A stretch of 64,000 bases of DNA, taken from Agromyces sp. H17E-10. Lineage in GTDB: Bacteria > Actinomycetota > Actinomycetes > Actinomycetales > Microbacteriaceae. Both the position numbers and the translations under genes were made by a program. Under the pieces are notes generated by a model. That model was not told where the DNA came from. It saw nothing but the letters and a program-made list of their open reading frames with translations, and made no database searches. Positions within the stretch are counted from its first letter, which is position 1, and each line of letters starts with the position of its first letter. Below are positions 45,139 through 51,857 of this stretch, piece by piece. The DNA is taken from NCBI RefSeq assembly GCF_022919715.1, contig NZ_CP095042.1, positions 2,790,001 to 2,854,000 on the forward strand, read 5' to 3'.

Positions 45139-46518
45139 TCAACCACCCAGGGCCTCGAGAGCTCCGATCGTTCGGAGCCACTCGCTTAGTCGGATTCTGC
45201 TGGCGATCATCGATTCCAGATCGGCACCGGTGACTGGGAAGACAGTTCCGACACCTCGAATCTGAACGGTTTTGAGCCGCCGCTTGAAGGGCTTCGTAAA
45301 ACCGGACATCGAAACAAATACTCCGACACGCGCGGCACCCTTGCGGTCCTCAAGCTTTCCTTCGAAGTCACGCAAGGACTTAACTCCGACTCTCTCCGCC
45401 CAGTTCTTGCACTCGACGAGGATGTACGGGCTGTGGTGCGCTACCCAGAACGCATGGCTCAGCCCATTACTCAGCACAAGGTCGATCTCCTCTTCCTCAG
45501 TACTGAAGTTCTTCTTGAGCAGTTCGAGATCCTCGCCTTCAGCTCGGAGTAGTGCATCGACGAGGCTTTCGAGAGCATCCCCTCGTGCCTTGCGTGTCGC
45601 AGTGGTGCGATCGCCGTTGAGGTCCTTCAACCTCGTTAGTTCGGCGGCGGCGCGACCAAACCAGTAGTTAGACCCAAGTTGATTCTCAAACTGCGCGAGC
45701 GCCCCATACAGGGAACCAAGGCGCTCTGAATAGTCGGCGAGTCCAGCCCCGGCCGACCGCCAGTACTCGTCGAGGTACGCCTTCGCGTCCGCCACGGTGT
45801 TTATGTCGTACTCGCAGAGCTCTTCGGTGAAGACGTACCTAACTTCGGCTTCATCCGGTAAGTGCCGGAGCAGAATGGCGAGCAGGAACGGCCACGCTAT
45901 GGTCGGCGCTTCGCGGAAGAGAAGTGTGACCGCTTCAACTGCACGACCGGCTGGAAGCGGGTCGTCGCCAGCCGCTTGCGCTGCAAAGATCGCCTGACTG
46001 ATGCCAGACGTCGACGGTTCCGGCAAACTGCCGTACCGCAGATCCTTGAACAGCAAGACCTCTCGGTCTGGGTCCGACCAGGCAGAGGCCAGCAGGCGAC
46101 CGAGTGCATCAAGGTCATCCTCTGGTGTGGCGCTTGCGGAGATCTCGATCTCGTGTTCAATAAGCGCACGCGACTCGTCCCACGTGGCGTCTGGATTCTC
46201 CATCATGTGTTTGGCGGTCATCATCCCGGTGAGAAGAGCCCCCGCGACTGCACCACCCCTAAGGCCGCCATACCCACCCACAACAAAGATCCGCCCGAAC
46301 CCGTTCTGCTCGAGCACGTTGCGGACGCCCGCCACCGTTGAGCGGAGCTCCCCGATCACTGGCCAGGGAGTCGTGTCATCGTCGGGATCGCACTCGAGAT
46401 CGCCCCCTTCGATCACGGCGTCCGAGTAGTTGAACAAGAGCCGCGGGAGCCAGCTCGATTGCTTGCGCCACTCAATGGCAGTTCGCCCAGCGACTTCCAA
46501 GTACGTGTCGTACCCCAT
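45139..46518 (-). CDS. PD-(D/E)XK nuclease (Mrr-like) with unfamiliar N-terminal domain
   Basis: A protein of 459 aa. ATG 46518 has a GAGGAGG ribosome binding site. Residues 308-420 form a restriction-endonuclease-like core: E317 in RGDALESLVDALL, D346 in EEEIDLVLS, and E369-x-K371 in ILVECKNWAERVGVKSL, the Mrr_cat pattern. The N-terminus (MGYDTYLEVAGRTAIEWRKQ) weakly recalls the N-terminal domain of HEPN/Toprim-associated defence proteins, and FVVGGYGGLRGGAVAGALL is a Gly-rich stretch. No methylase is adjacent, so it could be a modification-dependent or abortive nuclease. G+C is lower than the chromosome. Confidence 0.78.
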   Translation of the reverse strand: MGYDTYLEVAGRTAIEWRKQSSWLPRLLFNYSDAVIEGGDLECDPDDDTTPWPVIGELRSTVAGVRNVLEQNGFGRIFVVGGYGGLRGGAVAGALLTGMMTAKHMMENPDATWDESRALIEHEIEISASATPEDDLDALGRLLASAWSDPDREVLLFKDLRYGSLPEPSTSGISQAIFAAQAAGDDPLPAGRAVEAVTLLFREAPTIAWPFLLAILLRHLPDEAEVRYVFTEELCEYDINTVADAKAYLDEYWRSAGAGLADYSERLGSLYGALAQFENQLGSNYWFGRAAAELTRLKDLNGDRTTATRKARGDALESLVDALLRAEGEDLELLKKNFSTEEEEIDLVLSNGLSHAFWVAHHSPYILVECKNWAERVGVKSLRDFEGKLEDRKGAARVGVFVSMSGFTKPFKRRLKTVQIRGVGTVFPVTGADLESMIASRIRLSEWLRTIGALEALGG

Positions 46519-46694
46519 ACGTCCTCCTCGCCAATTGCCACGTGCCGTTGCACAGTATCGGATGTGACGAGGCGTCCTACATATCGCGTCGTCGGACTCA
46601 GGAGCTGCTCGAATACGTCGGGGCCGACCCATTTCGTCGGGCGTCCGCGACTGAGTCGCACACCGGCCGAGTGCTTGCTCGAGTTCGGGGTAGT

Positions 46695-47177
46695 GTGCCG
46701 GACGTGGAATTCGTCGAGCCCGGAGTGATTTGGTACGCCCCTAATGAGTTCCTGTCGCACTTTCACCCCTCCGACGACTGCGGATTCGGTGGTCACCAAT
46801 GCCCGGGTGCTTGGCACGTGCTGGAGCGGGTACGGGAGGATGAACGGTACGAAGCGGTGAAGAAGTCGCTCCAGCAACATGGGTGGGTGCGACCGTTGCC
46901 GTGGCGTTGGACAGTCAATCCGCGCAAGTGGGGCGATCTCCGCGTGCGGGAACTCCTTGACGGCCACAACAGGGCCTCGGCGGCAGTCGAAATGGGCCTC
47001 GATCTTCCTCTCGTCGAGGTAATCACGGTTGATGCCATAGCGGATGACTCGGGTCGTTGGAATCCGGGTGATGAGATTCCGCCGACGACGCTGACCGCGA
47101 TGTATAAGTCGAGCCAGATCGCTCACCCTCATCCGTGGGCGGAATCGTGGCCCGACGCCGCCGGCGGCCAAGAATGA
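46695..47177 (+). CDS. ParB-like N-terminal-domain protein
   Basis: About 160 aa if GTG 46695 is the start; the frame is open to 46542, and GTG 46704 is also possible. ELLDGHNRASAAVEMGLDLP followed by VEVITVDA matches the ParB/Srx-like 'DGHHR' motif, with VKKSLQQHGWVRPLPWRW before it in the position of the first ParB box. Chromosome-partitioning ParB features are missing. It is divergent from the nuclease gene (177 bp apart), so the two may form one module. Its role is unknown. Confidence 0.65.
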   Translation: MPDVEFVEPGVIWYAPNEFLSHFHPSDDCGFGGHQCPGAWHVLERVREDERYEAVKKSLQQHGWVRPLPWRWTVNPRKWGDLRVRELLDGHNRASAAVEMGLDLPLVEVITVDAIADDSGRWNPGDEIPPTTLTAMYKSSQIAHPHPWAESWPDAAGGQE

Positions 47178-47539
47178 CTTGCAGGTGTCTCGCTCTCGAT
47201 CACCGCTCCCCACGCCTTCTTGACAGGTCACCGGTCGGCCGGCGATGCGCCGACGGTAGCGTCCTGAGCATGGATCTTCTTCTCGCTGGCGTACCCGGGA
47301 GCGTCCGGTGTCCGAAAGCCGGTCGTTAGCCGTCGGTCGGCCTCGACCGCACGTACCCCCTTAGCGTGCGAGCTGTCGTTTCGTAGACCTCGCCCGGTGA
47401 AGCTGGCCCTTGAGGAGCGCCTACTGCAATGGTGGGCGCCATACGGTAGCGGCGATCGGGTGGGTCTCAGGCGCCGATCCGCTTTGCCTCGTTTCGAAGC
47501 TGCCGCTGAATGCGCGGGCCTCCGACAGCGTCGTGGAGA
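47178..47539. other. Gene-poor stretch of 362 bp
   Basis: No convincing gene was seen. It holds a 19-codon frame at 47271-47330 (MDLLLAGVPGSVRCPKAGR) without a good ribosome binding site, and an Arg-rich frame at 47397-47609 that overlaps the next gene antisense. It may be decayed cargo between the ParB-like gene and the full-length element gene. Confidence 0.4.
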
Positions 47540-48250
47540 TTATCCCGCTCGTCCACGCCGTCCAGGCGGCAGTAGCCCGCGCTCGCGCGCCTTGGTGATC
47601 CAACCTTGAGCGGTAGAGAGGGCTACCCCGTTGATCTCCGCCATCGTCGCGCTCGGGTTCGCGTTGCCCTGCTGCGTGAGCCGGCCGTGCTGCAGCGCGA
47701 CCAGCTCGTAGAAGTCGGGCACCTTCTTCGGGTCGCCGAGGGGTTTGAGCAGGTCGCGCTCGCTGATCTTGTGACCTGAGGGCAGCACGATCTTGCCGCC
47801 GGTGATGGTCTCGGTGCGCTTCATCGCGAAGAGGCGCTTGTTGATCGCGGCCTCGATGCGGGCGGTGGGCAGCTCGCGCAGGAGCTGGCTCGTGATCGGG
47901 TCGCCCGGACGCCAGGGGAGGTAGATCACGCCGGTGATGCGGATCTCCTCGGGCACGGCGAGCGGCTGACGCTGGAGGCGGATCATTATGCGGGTGTGCG
48001 TGGCTTCGTGCTCGAGGTAGCGCCAGCGTCCGTCGATCGTCTCGTTCTCACCGGAGGTGCGCTGGTCTTCGAGCTGTGAGTCGGTCGTGGCGCTGTCGTC
48101 GTAGCCGAGCACCGCGTCGATCTGTGCGCTCGCATCGTCGTCACGCTCACCAGGAAACCGGCTGGGCAGGTACCAGCCCTCGGGAAGGTCGTCTTGGTGC
48201 AGGAGGCCGTCGTGCGACTGGTCGCCTGGGCGGTGCGGGGAGTCCGACAT
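47540..48250 (-). CDS. Element-encoded hypothetical protein with C-terminal helix-turn-helix
   Basis: A protein of 236 aa. The acidic N-terminal half contains RIMIRLQRQPLAVPEEIRIT. The C-terminal half has ARIEAAINKRLFAMKRTETI, DPKKVPDFYELVALQHGRL and a helix-turn-helix-like NGVALSTAQGWITKARERGL, ending in basic RRGRAG. It is divergent from the excisionase-like gene with two CAGGTACTTG words between them. A DNA-binding role is likely, possibly as the element regulator that binds those words. A truncated copy lies at 44258-44587. Confidence 0.72.
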   Translation of the reverse strand: MSDSPHRPGDQSHDGLLHQDDLPEGWYLPSRFPGERDDDASAQIDAVLGYDDSATTDSQLEDQRTSGENETIDGRWRYLEHEATHTRIMIRLQRQPLAVPEEIRITGVIYLPWRPGDPITSQLLRELPTARIEAAINKRLFAMKRTETITGGKIVLPSGHKISERDLLKPLGDPKKVPDFYELVALQHGRLTQQGNANPSATMAEINGVALSTAQGWITKARERGLLPPGRRGRAG

Positions 48251-48273
48251 GCGACGAGTCTAGCCACACAACT

Positions 48274-48324
48274 CAGGTACTTGCCGAAACCCGCGACATA
48301 GGGCATAATCTCAGGTACTTGCAA
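48274..48324. promoter_or_regulatory. Divergent promoter with two CAGGTACTTG operator-like words
   Basis: For the excisionase gene, TTGCCG (48281-48286), a 17-bp spacer and CATAAT (48304-48309). For the minus-strand gene, TTGCAA (48319-48324), 17 bp and CTATGT (48296-48301). CAGGTACTTG at 48274-48283 overlaps the plus -35; the copy at 48312-48321 overlaps the minus -35 and lies just past the plus -10. The word is near-palindromic (8 of 10). A related copy is at 40470. Confidence 0.6.
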
Positions 48325-48390
48325 ATAGCCGCGCATGGGTCGGCATGCACGAGATGCCAGCCGGCGGCCGATGAGTCGAGGGGGAGCGTC

Positions 48391-48588
48391 ATGGCTGACA
48401 CCGCGTGGAGGGTCGATTACCTGAGCCGAGTCGAGGCGGCGGAGCGGTGTCGCATCCCGGTCTCGAGCTTCGACAAGCTGCGCCACGACGGGCTGATCCC
48501 CGAGCCCGACGCTCGCATGGGCAAGCACCTGCTCTGGAGCGCCGACACGATCGACGAGTTGCTCGCGCGGGGTGGAACGGAACACTGA
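48391..48588 (+). CDS. Excisionase-like helix-turn-helix protein
   Basis: A protein of 65 aa with a GAGGGGGAG ribosome binding site. It has a MerR/excisionase-type winged motif: YLSRVEAAERCRIPVSSFDK then LRHDGLIPEPDARMGKHLLW and ADTIDELLA. Its TGA overlaps the integrase ATG by one base. Such proteins steer integrases toward excision or regulate them. It is transcribed from the divergent promoter at 48274-48324. Confidence 0.82.
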   Translation: MADTAWRVDYLSRVEAAERCRIPVSSFDKLRHDGLIPEPDARMGKHLLWSADTIDELLARGGTEH

Positions 48589-49886
48589 TGGCCGGGCGGC
48601 CGACGAGAGACACCCCGTCGCGGGTCGATCCGCGCACGGGTCGGCCGCTGCCCGAAGGCATCCGCTGGCGCGCCGACCGGCAGCGCTACCAGATCCGCGT
48701 CGTCGGCCCCAGCGTCGAAGGCGGCGCCGCCGAACGCTCCCGCACATTCCTCACCCTCGCCGAGGCCAAGCGCGAACTCGCGAAAATGGTCGCCGGGCGC
48801 AACCCGAACGGATCGATGACGCTCGACCAGTGGTACGACAAGTACTGGCCGGCGATCGAGTCATCCATCCGCCCGGCGACGGCCCGCAGCTACGGCGTGG
48901 CCTGGCGACTCCGGGTGAAGCCGAGCCTCGGCCGGCACCGGCTCGACGAGATCACCTCGCCCATGATCGAGTCGGCGATGGTCGCGTGGTCTGGCGCGGC
49001 ATCCGCCAAGAACGACGCCCTTGCGGTGCTCTCGCGCCTGCTCGACGGCGCACGTCGCTCGCGGTTCATCGACTACAACCCGGCCCGCGAGGTGAAGCGG
49101 CCGAGCATGCGCGAGTCGATCTCGCCGGTGTCGCGGGCACTCACCCTCGAGCAGATCAGCGCTCTGCTCGGCCTGATTCCTGACGGCGTCTACCGCCGCT
49201 ACTTCGCCGCACTCGTCTACACGGGCATGCGAGCGGGAGAGGCGACCGCGCTGCGCGTCGGCGACGTCGACTTCGGGCGCGGCATCATCCGCGTCAGTCG
49301 CTCGCTGAGCCCGGGAATCCGCGGCGAGCTCATCGAGCAGTCGCCCAAGAGCCACAAGTCGCGGGATGTGCCGCTGATCGACGCACTGCGCCCGTACGCC
49401 GAAGCTGCCGCGCGCGGCAAGCGGGGGAGCGACCTGCTCTTCGCCGGCCCCGACGGCGGACGCCTCACGAATCACAACGCACACCGCGCGGTGAACTGGG
49501 AGGAGCTGCGCGAGGCCATCGGTCGGCCCGACCTGCGCATCCACGACCTGCGGCACACGTTCGCGACGATCCTGTTCGACGCCGGCGCCACCGCGCCCGA
49601 CGTGCAGGCGACCCTCGGCCACTCGAGCCTGCAGGTCACCGAGCGCTACTCACGCGCTCGCGAGGGCGTCGCGCTCCGGGCCGGCGCCGCGTTGAACGAT
49701 GCGCTCAAGCGAGCCGATGAAAGCACCGACGCGAGCGGAGCCAAGACCGGCGCCAAGACCGCCGCCAACAGTGAAGCCGAGCCGGCCCATCCAGAACCAG
49801 AAATGGCACAACGCCGAACCCGGCGAATAGTTAATGGCACATTAATGGCACAGCCTCACGAGCGCCCTCGAGGAATGTCCCTCTGA
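48588..49886 (+). CDS. int: Tyrosine recombinase/integrase of the element
   Basis: A protein of 432 aa. It has an N-terminal arm-binding part, a core-binding SAM-like domain (residues 75-180), and the catalytic domain with R215 in TGMRAGEA, H319 and R322 in HDLRHTF, H345 in LGHSS and nucleophile Y354 in ERYSRAR. All five residues are intact. The last codons run through the right arm-type repeat (GTLMAQP is encoded by it), so arm sites and the gene end overlap. It sits 59 bp from the tRNA-Phe attachment core and should catalyse integration and excision there. Confidence 0.95.
   Translation: MAGRPTRDTPSRVDPRTGRPLPEGIRWRADRQRYQIRVVGPSVEGGAAERSRTFLTLAEAKRELAKMVAGRNPNGSMTLDQWYDKYWPAIESSIRPATARSYGVAWRLRVKPSLGRHRLDEITSPMIESAMVAWSGAASAKNDALAVLSRLLDGARRSRFIDYNPAREVKRPSMRESISPVSRALTLEQISALLGLIPDGVYRRYFAALVYTGMRAGEATALRVGDVDFGRGIIRVSRSLSPGIRGELIEQSPKSHKSRDVPLIDALRPYAEAAARGKRGSDLLFAGPDGGRLTNHNAHRAVNWEELREAIGRPDLRIHDLRHTFATILFDAGATAPDVQATLGHSSLQVTERYSRAREGVALRAGAALNDALKRADESTDASGAKTGAKTAANSEAEPAHPEPEMAQRRTRRIVNGTLMAQPHERPRGMSL
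49831..49853. repeat. Right integrase arm-type repeat
   Basis: A 23-bp stretch identical and in the same orientation to 35216-35238. It holds AATGGCAC at 49833-49840 and 49844-49851, with a third copy at 49802-49809. It lies inside the integrase 3' coding end, 92 bp from the core. Confidence 0.65.
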
Positions 49887-49890
49887 CACG

Positions 49891-49918
49891 AAAAAACCCC
49901 CGGTCTCCCGGGGGTTTT
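49891..49918 (-). terminator. Intrinsic terminator of the tRNA operon and integrase
   Basis: The stem CCCCCGG/CCGGGGG (49897-49903 with 49908-49914) has a TCTC loop and is flanked by A6 and T4, so it can work on both strands. Read on the minus strand it ends the tRNA-Glu-Asp-Phe transcript just past tRNA-Phe. It lies inside the element. Confidence 0.85.
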
Positions 49919-49923
49919 GACTG

Positions 49924-49996
49924 TGGCTCCGACCGGCATCGATCCGGTGACCTTTCGATTTTCAGTCGAACGCTCTACCAACTGAGCTACAGAGCC
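49924..49996 (-). tRNA. tRNA-Phe (GAA), attachment target of the element
   Basis: The reverse complement starts GGCTCTGTAGCTCAGTTGG, has the anticodon loop CTGAAAATC (GAA) and the T-arm around GATCGATGCCGGTCGG, and ends GGAGCCA. No CCA is encoded. Cloverleaf pairing is intact. The 21-bp attachment core (49946-49966) covers the anticodon arm and variable region, and everything 3' of it comes from the element. Confidence 0.95.
49946..49966. repeat. Right attachment site (attR core) inside tRNA-Phe
   Basis: A perfect 21-bp copy of 35095-35115. On its right the chromosomal 5' half of tRNA-Phe continues. Confidence 0.9.
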
Positions 49997-50067
49997 TCGA
50001 AGCGCTGAAAGCGCCTCGATAAGGAGAAAGCCCCTTCTCTCGTAAGGGAAAGGGCTTGTCGCCTGAG

Positions 50068-50141
50068 CGACCCTGACGGGACTTGAACCCGCGACCTCCG
50101 CCGTGACAGGGCGGCACGCTAACCAACTGCGCCACAGGGCC
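50068..50141 (-). tRNA. tRNA-Asp (GTC)
   Basis: The reverse complement starts GGCCCTGTGGCGCAGTTGG, has anticodon GTC in CCTGTCACGG, the T-loop GGTTCAAGTCC and ends CAGGGTCG. Acceptor and T stems pair fully. It lies between tRNA-Glu and tRNA-Phe on the same strand. Confidence 0.95.
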
Positions 50142-50194
50142 TCGTGTGTGAGAAATCTCACTGAGACTATTCAATTGTAACTTGCCGTATTCAG

Positions 50195-50267
50195 TGACCC
50201 CAACGGGATTCGAACCCGTGCTGCCGCCGTGAAAGGGCGGTGTCCTAGGCCACTAAACGATGGGGCC
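50195..50267 (-). tRNA. tRNA-Glu (TTC)
   Basis: The reverse complement starts GGCCCCATCGTTTAGTGG, has anticodon TTC in CCTTTCACGG, the T-loop GGTTCGAATCC and ends TGGGGTCA. It is the first gene of the three-tRNA operon. Confidence 0.95.
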
Positions 50268-50480
50268 GGAGGTCGTGCCTGGGGCGCGACCGCCGAGAGC
50301 CAAGCATACGTGCTGATTCGCGAGAGTGCAAAACGAGCGGTCGGATGCCGCGTGGCCGGTGTTTCGCGGGGGCTGACGTGCACTCCTCAACGAGGCAGAC
50401 GAGCGTAGCGGCATCCTCGGACATGCCCTCCAAATCCCCGGAATCCGCTCACCCCGTGCCTATCGTGAAGGCTGCTGCCA

Positions 50481-50509
50481 GTGCCTGGAATCGCCGGTGC
50501 CTGGAATCG
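50481..50509. repeat. 13-bp direct repeat before the M23 gene
   Basis: GTGCCTGGAATCG occurs at 50481-50493 and 50497-50509, a 16-bp period, about 50 bp upstream of the M23 start. It could be an activator site or 5' leader element; no function is known. Confidence 0.4.
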
Positions 50510-50558
50510 AGAGAGCGAGGAGCGCGGGGAACCCGAGGCCCGCGTGGACGGGGAAACC

Positions 50559-51857
50559 ATGATCCGCACCACACCACGAACGAGCGCCGTACGACGGCTG
50601 CTGGCCGGCGCCCTGCTCGCCTCGGTCGCCGTCGTGGGAGCCGTCGCGGCACCGCAGGCCGCCATGGCCGCCGACTATCCGACGTGGGACGAGGTCGAGC
50701 AGGCGAAGGCCGACACCGCGGCCGGCGCCGCCGCGGTCGAAGAGATCACGGGACTCATCAGCCAGCTCGAGGTGAACGTCGCCGAGACGAGAGCCGAGGC
50801 CGAGCGGCGCACCGACGAGCTCATGGTCGCGCAGCAGAAGTACGACGACGCGGTCACGAAGGCGAACCGCATCCAGGCCGAGGCCGACGCCTCGAAGAAG
50901 GAGGCCGACGAGGCCGAGCGCAACGCCGGCCAGGTCGCGGCACAGCTCTATCGCAGCGGGGCGGGCGACCTCAGCGTCAACCTCTTCCTCGAGGCGGGCG
51001 ACGCGAAGTCGACCGACGCGCTGCTGTCGAAGCTCGGCAGCATGAACCAGATGGTCGAGCGTTCGAGCGAGGTGTACCGGCTCGCGCAGGAGAAGCAGAA
51101 CGCGGCGGCGTCGCTCGGCGCCCAGGCCGAGGTCGCGAAGGCCGAGCGCGAGAAGCTGCGCGTCGCGGCCGAGGAGGCGCTGCGCGCCGCACAGGAGGCG
51201 CAGGCTGCGGCGGAGGCGGCACTCGCCGAATCCCAGGCGCGCAAGACCGAGCTCGAGGCGCAGCTGAAGTTCCTGAAGGACGCCGAGGCGAAGACGACGA
51301 AGGCGTACGAAGAGGGCGAGCGCAAGCGCAAGGAAGAAGAGGAGCGCCGCCGCAAGGAGGAGGAGCGCAAGCGCCGGGAGGCTGCGGCCGCGGCGGCAGC
51401 CGGCGGCGGGGGCGGCAGCGCCGGCGGTGTCGTCACCTCGGGCTGGGCGCTGCCCGCGTCGGGCTGGATCTCGGGCGACTACGGTCCTCGCGAGGTCATC
51501 TGCGAGAACGGCTACTGCTCGAACTCGTTCCACTACGCGACCGACATCGCGACCGGATGCTGGGCGCCGATCTACGCGGCGAACAGCGGCACGGTCACCT
51601 ACTCGGGCTGGTCGGGCAGCTACGGCAACTTCGTGAAGATCGACCACGGCGGCGGCATCTCGACGGGTTACGCGCACATCGTCGACGGGGGCCTGCTCGT
51701 CGGATACGGCCAATGGGTGTCGGCCGGCCAGCAGATCGCCTGGACCGGCACGACCGGCGCCTCGACCGGGTGTCACCTGCACTTCGAGGTCTACGACGGC
51801 TGGAGCCGCATCGACCCGGTGCCGTTCATGGCTGCACGGGGTGTCTACATTGGCTGA
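50559..51857 (+). CDS. Secreted M23-family peptidoglycan endopeptidase with coiled coil
   Basis: A protein of 432 aa from ATG 50559 with a GGGGAAA ribosome binding site. A signal peptide (RRLLAGALLASVAVVGAVAA, cut before ADYPTW) is followed by a long coiled coil (residues 40-275, Glu/Lys/Ala-rich) and a Gly linker. A LytM/M23 zinc domain follows with H325 and D329 in FHYATDIATGC and H406/H408 in GCHLHFEVYDGW. Coiled-coil M23 proteins open the cell wall during division or are activators of amidases. It overlaps the NlpC/P60 gene by 17 nt and shares its mature N-terminal motif. Confidence 0.9.
   Translation: MIRTTPRTSAVRRLLAGALLASVAVVGAVAAPQAAMAADYPTWDEVEQAKADTAAGAAAVEEITGLISQLEVNVAETRAEAERRTDELMVAQQKYDDAVTKANRIQAEADASKKEADEAERNAGQVAAQLYRSGAGDLSVNLFLEAGDAKSTDALLSKLGSMNQMVERSSEVYRLAQEKQNAAASLGAQAEVAKAEREKLRVAAEEALRAAQEAQAAAEAALAESQARKTELEAQLKFLKDAEAKTTKAYEEGERKRKEEEERRRKEEERKRREAAAAAAAGGGGGSAGGVVTSGWALPASGWISGDYGPREVICENGYCSNSFHYATDIATGCWAPIYAANSGTVTYSGWSGSYGNFVKIDHGGGISTGYAHIVDGGLLVGYGQWVSAGQQIAWTGTTGASTGCHLHFEVYDGWSRIDPVPFMAARGVYIG

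Larger units (their letters stand above)
35095..49966. mobile_element. 14.9-kb integrative mobilizable element in tRNA-Phe
   Basis: The boundaries are a perfect 21-bp direct repeat (35095-35115 and 49946-49966) that at the right end forms the anticodon region of tRNA-Phe. A tyrosine integrase and an excisionase-like gene sit at the right end, and a 23-bp direct repeat lies about 100 bp inside each end. A MobF relaxase is present, but no coupling protein or type IV secretion genes are seen, so transfer would need a helper. Cargo: desaturase, AAA ATPase/subtilase pair, PD-(D/E)XK nuclease, ParB-like protein and several broken genes. Cargo G+C is visibly lower than the chromosome around 40600-47200. 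Confidence 0.9.

Noticed and set aside
47397..47609. 70-codon plus-strand frame between the ParB-like gene and the element gene
   Set aside because: It is Arg-rich, overlaps the antisense of a well-supported gene, and has no motif or conserved copy at the 44258 duplicate.
35095..49966. Self-transmissible conjugative element (ICE)
   Set aside because: No FtsK/TraB-type translocase, coupling protein or VirB4-like ATPase is present; only a MobF relaxase, so mobilizable fits better.
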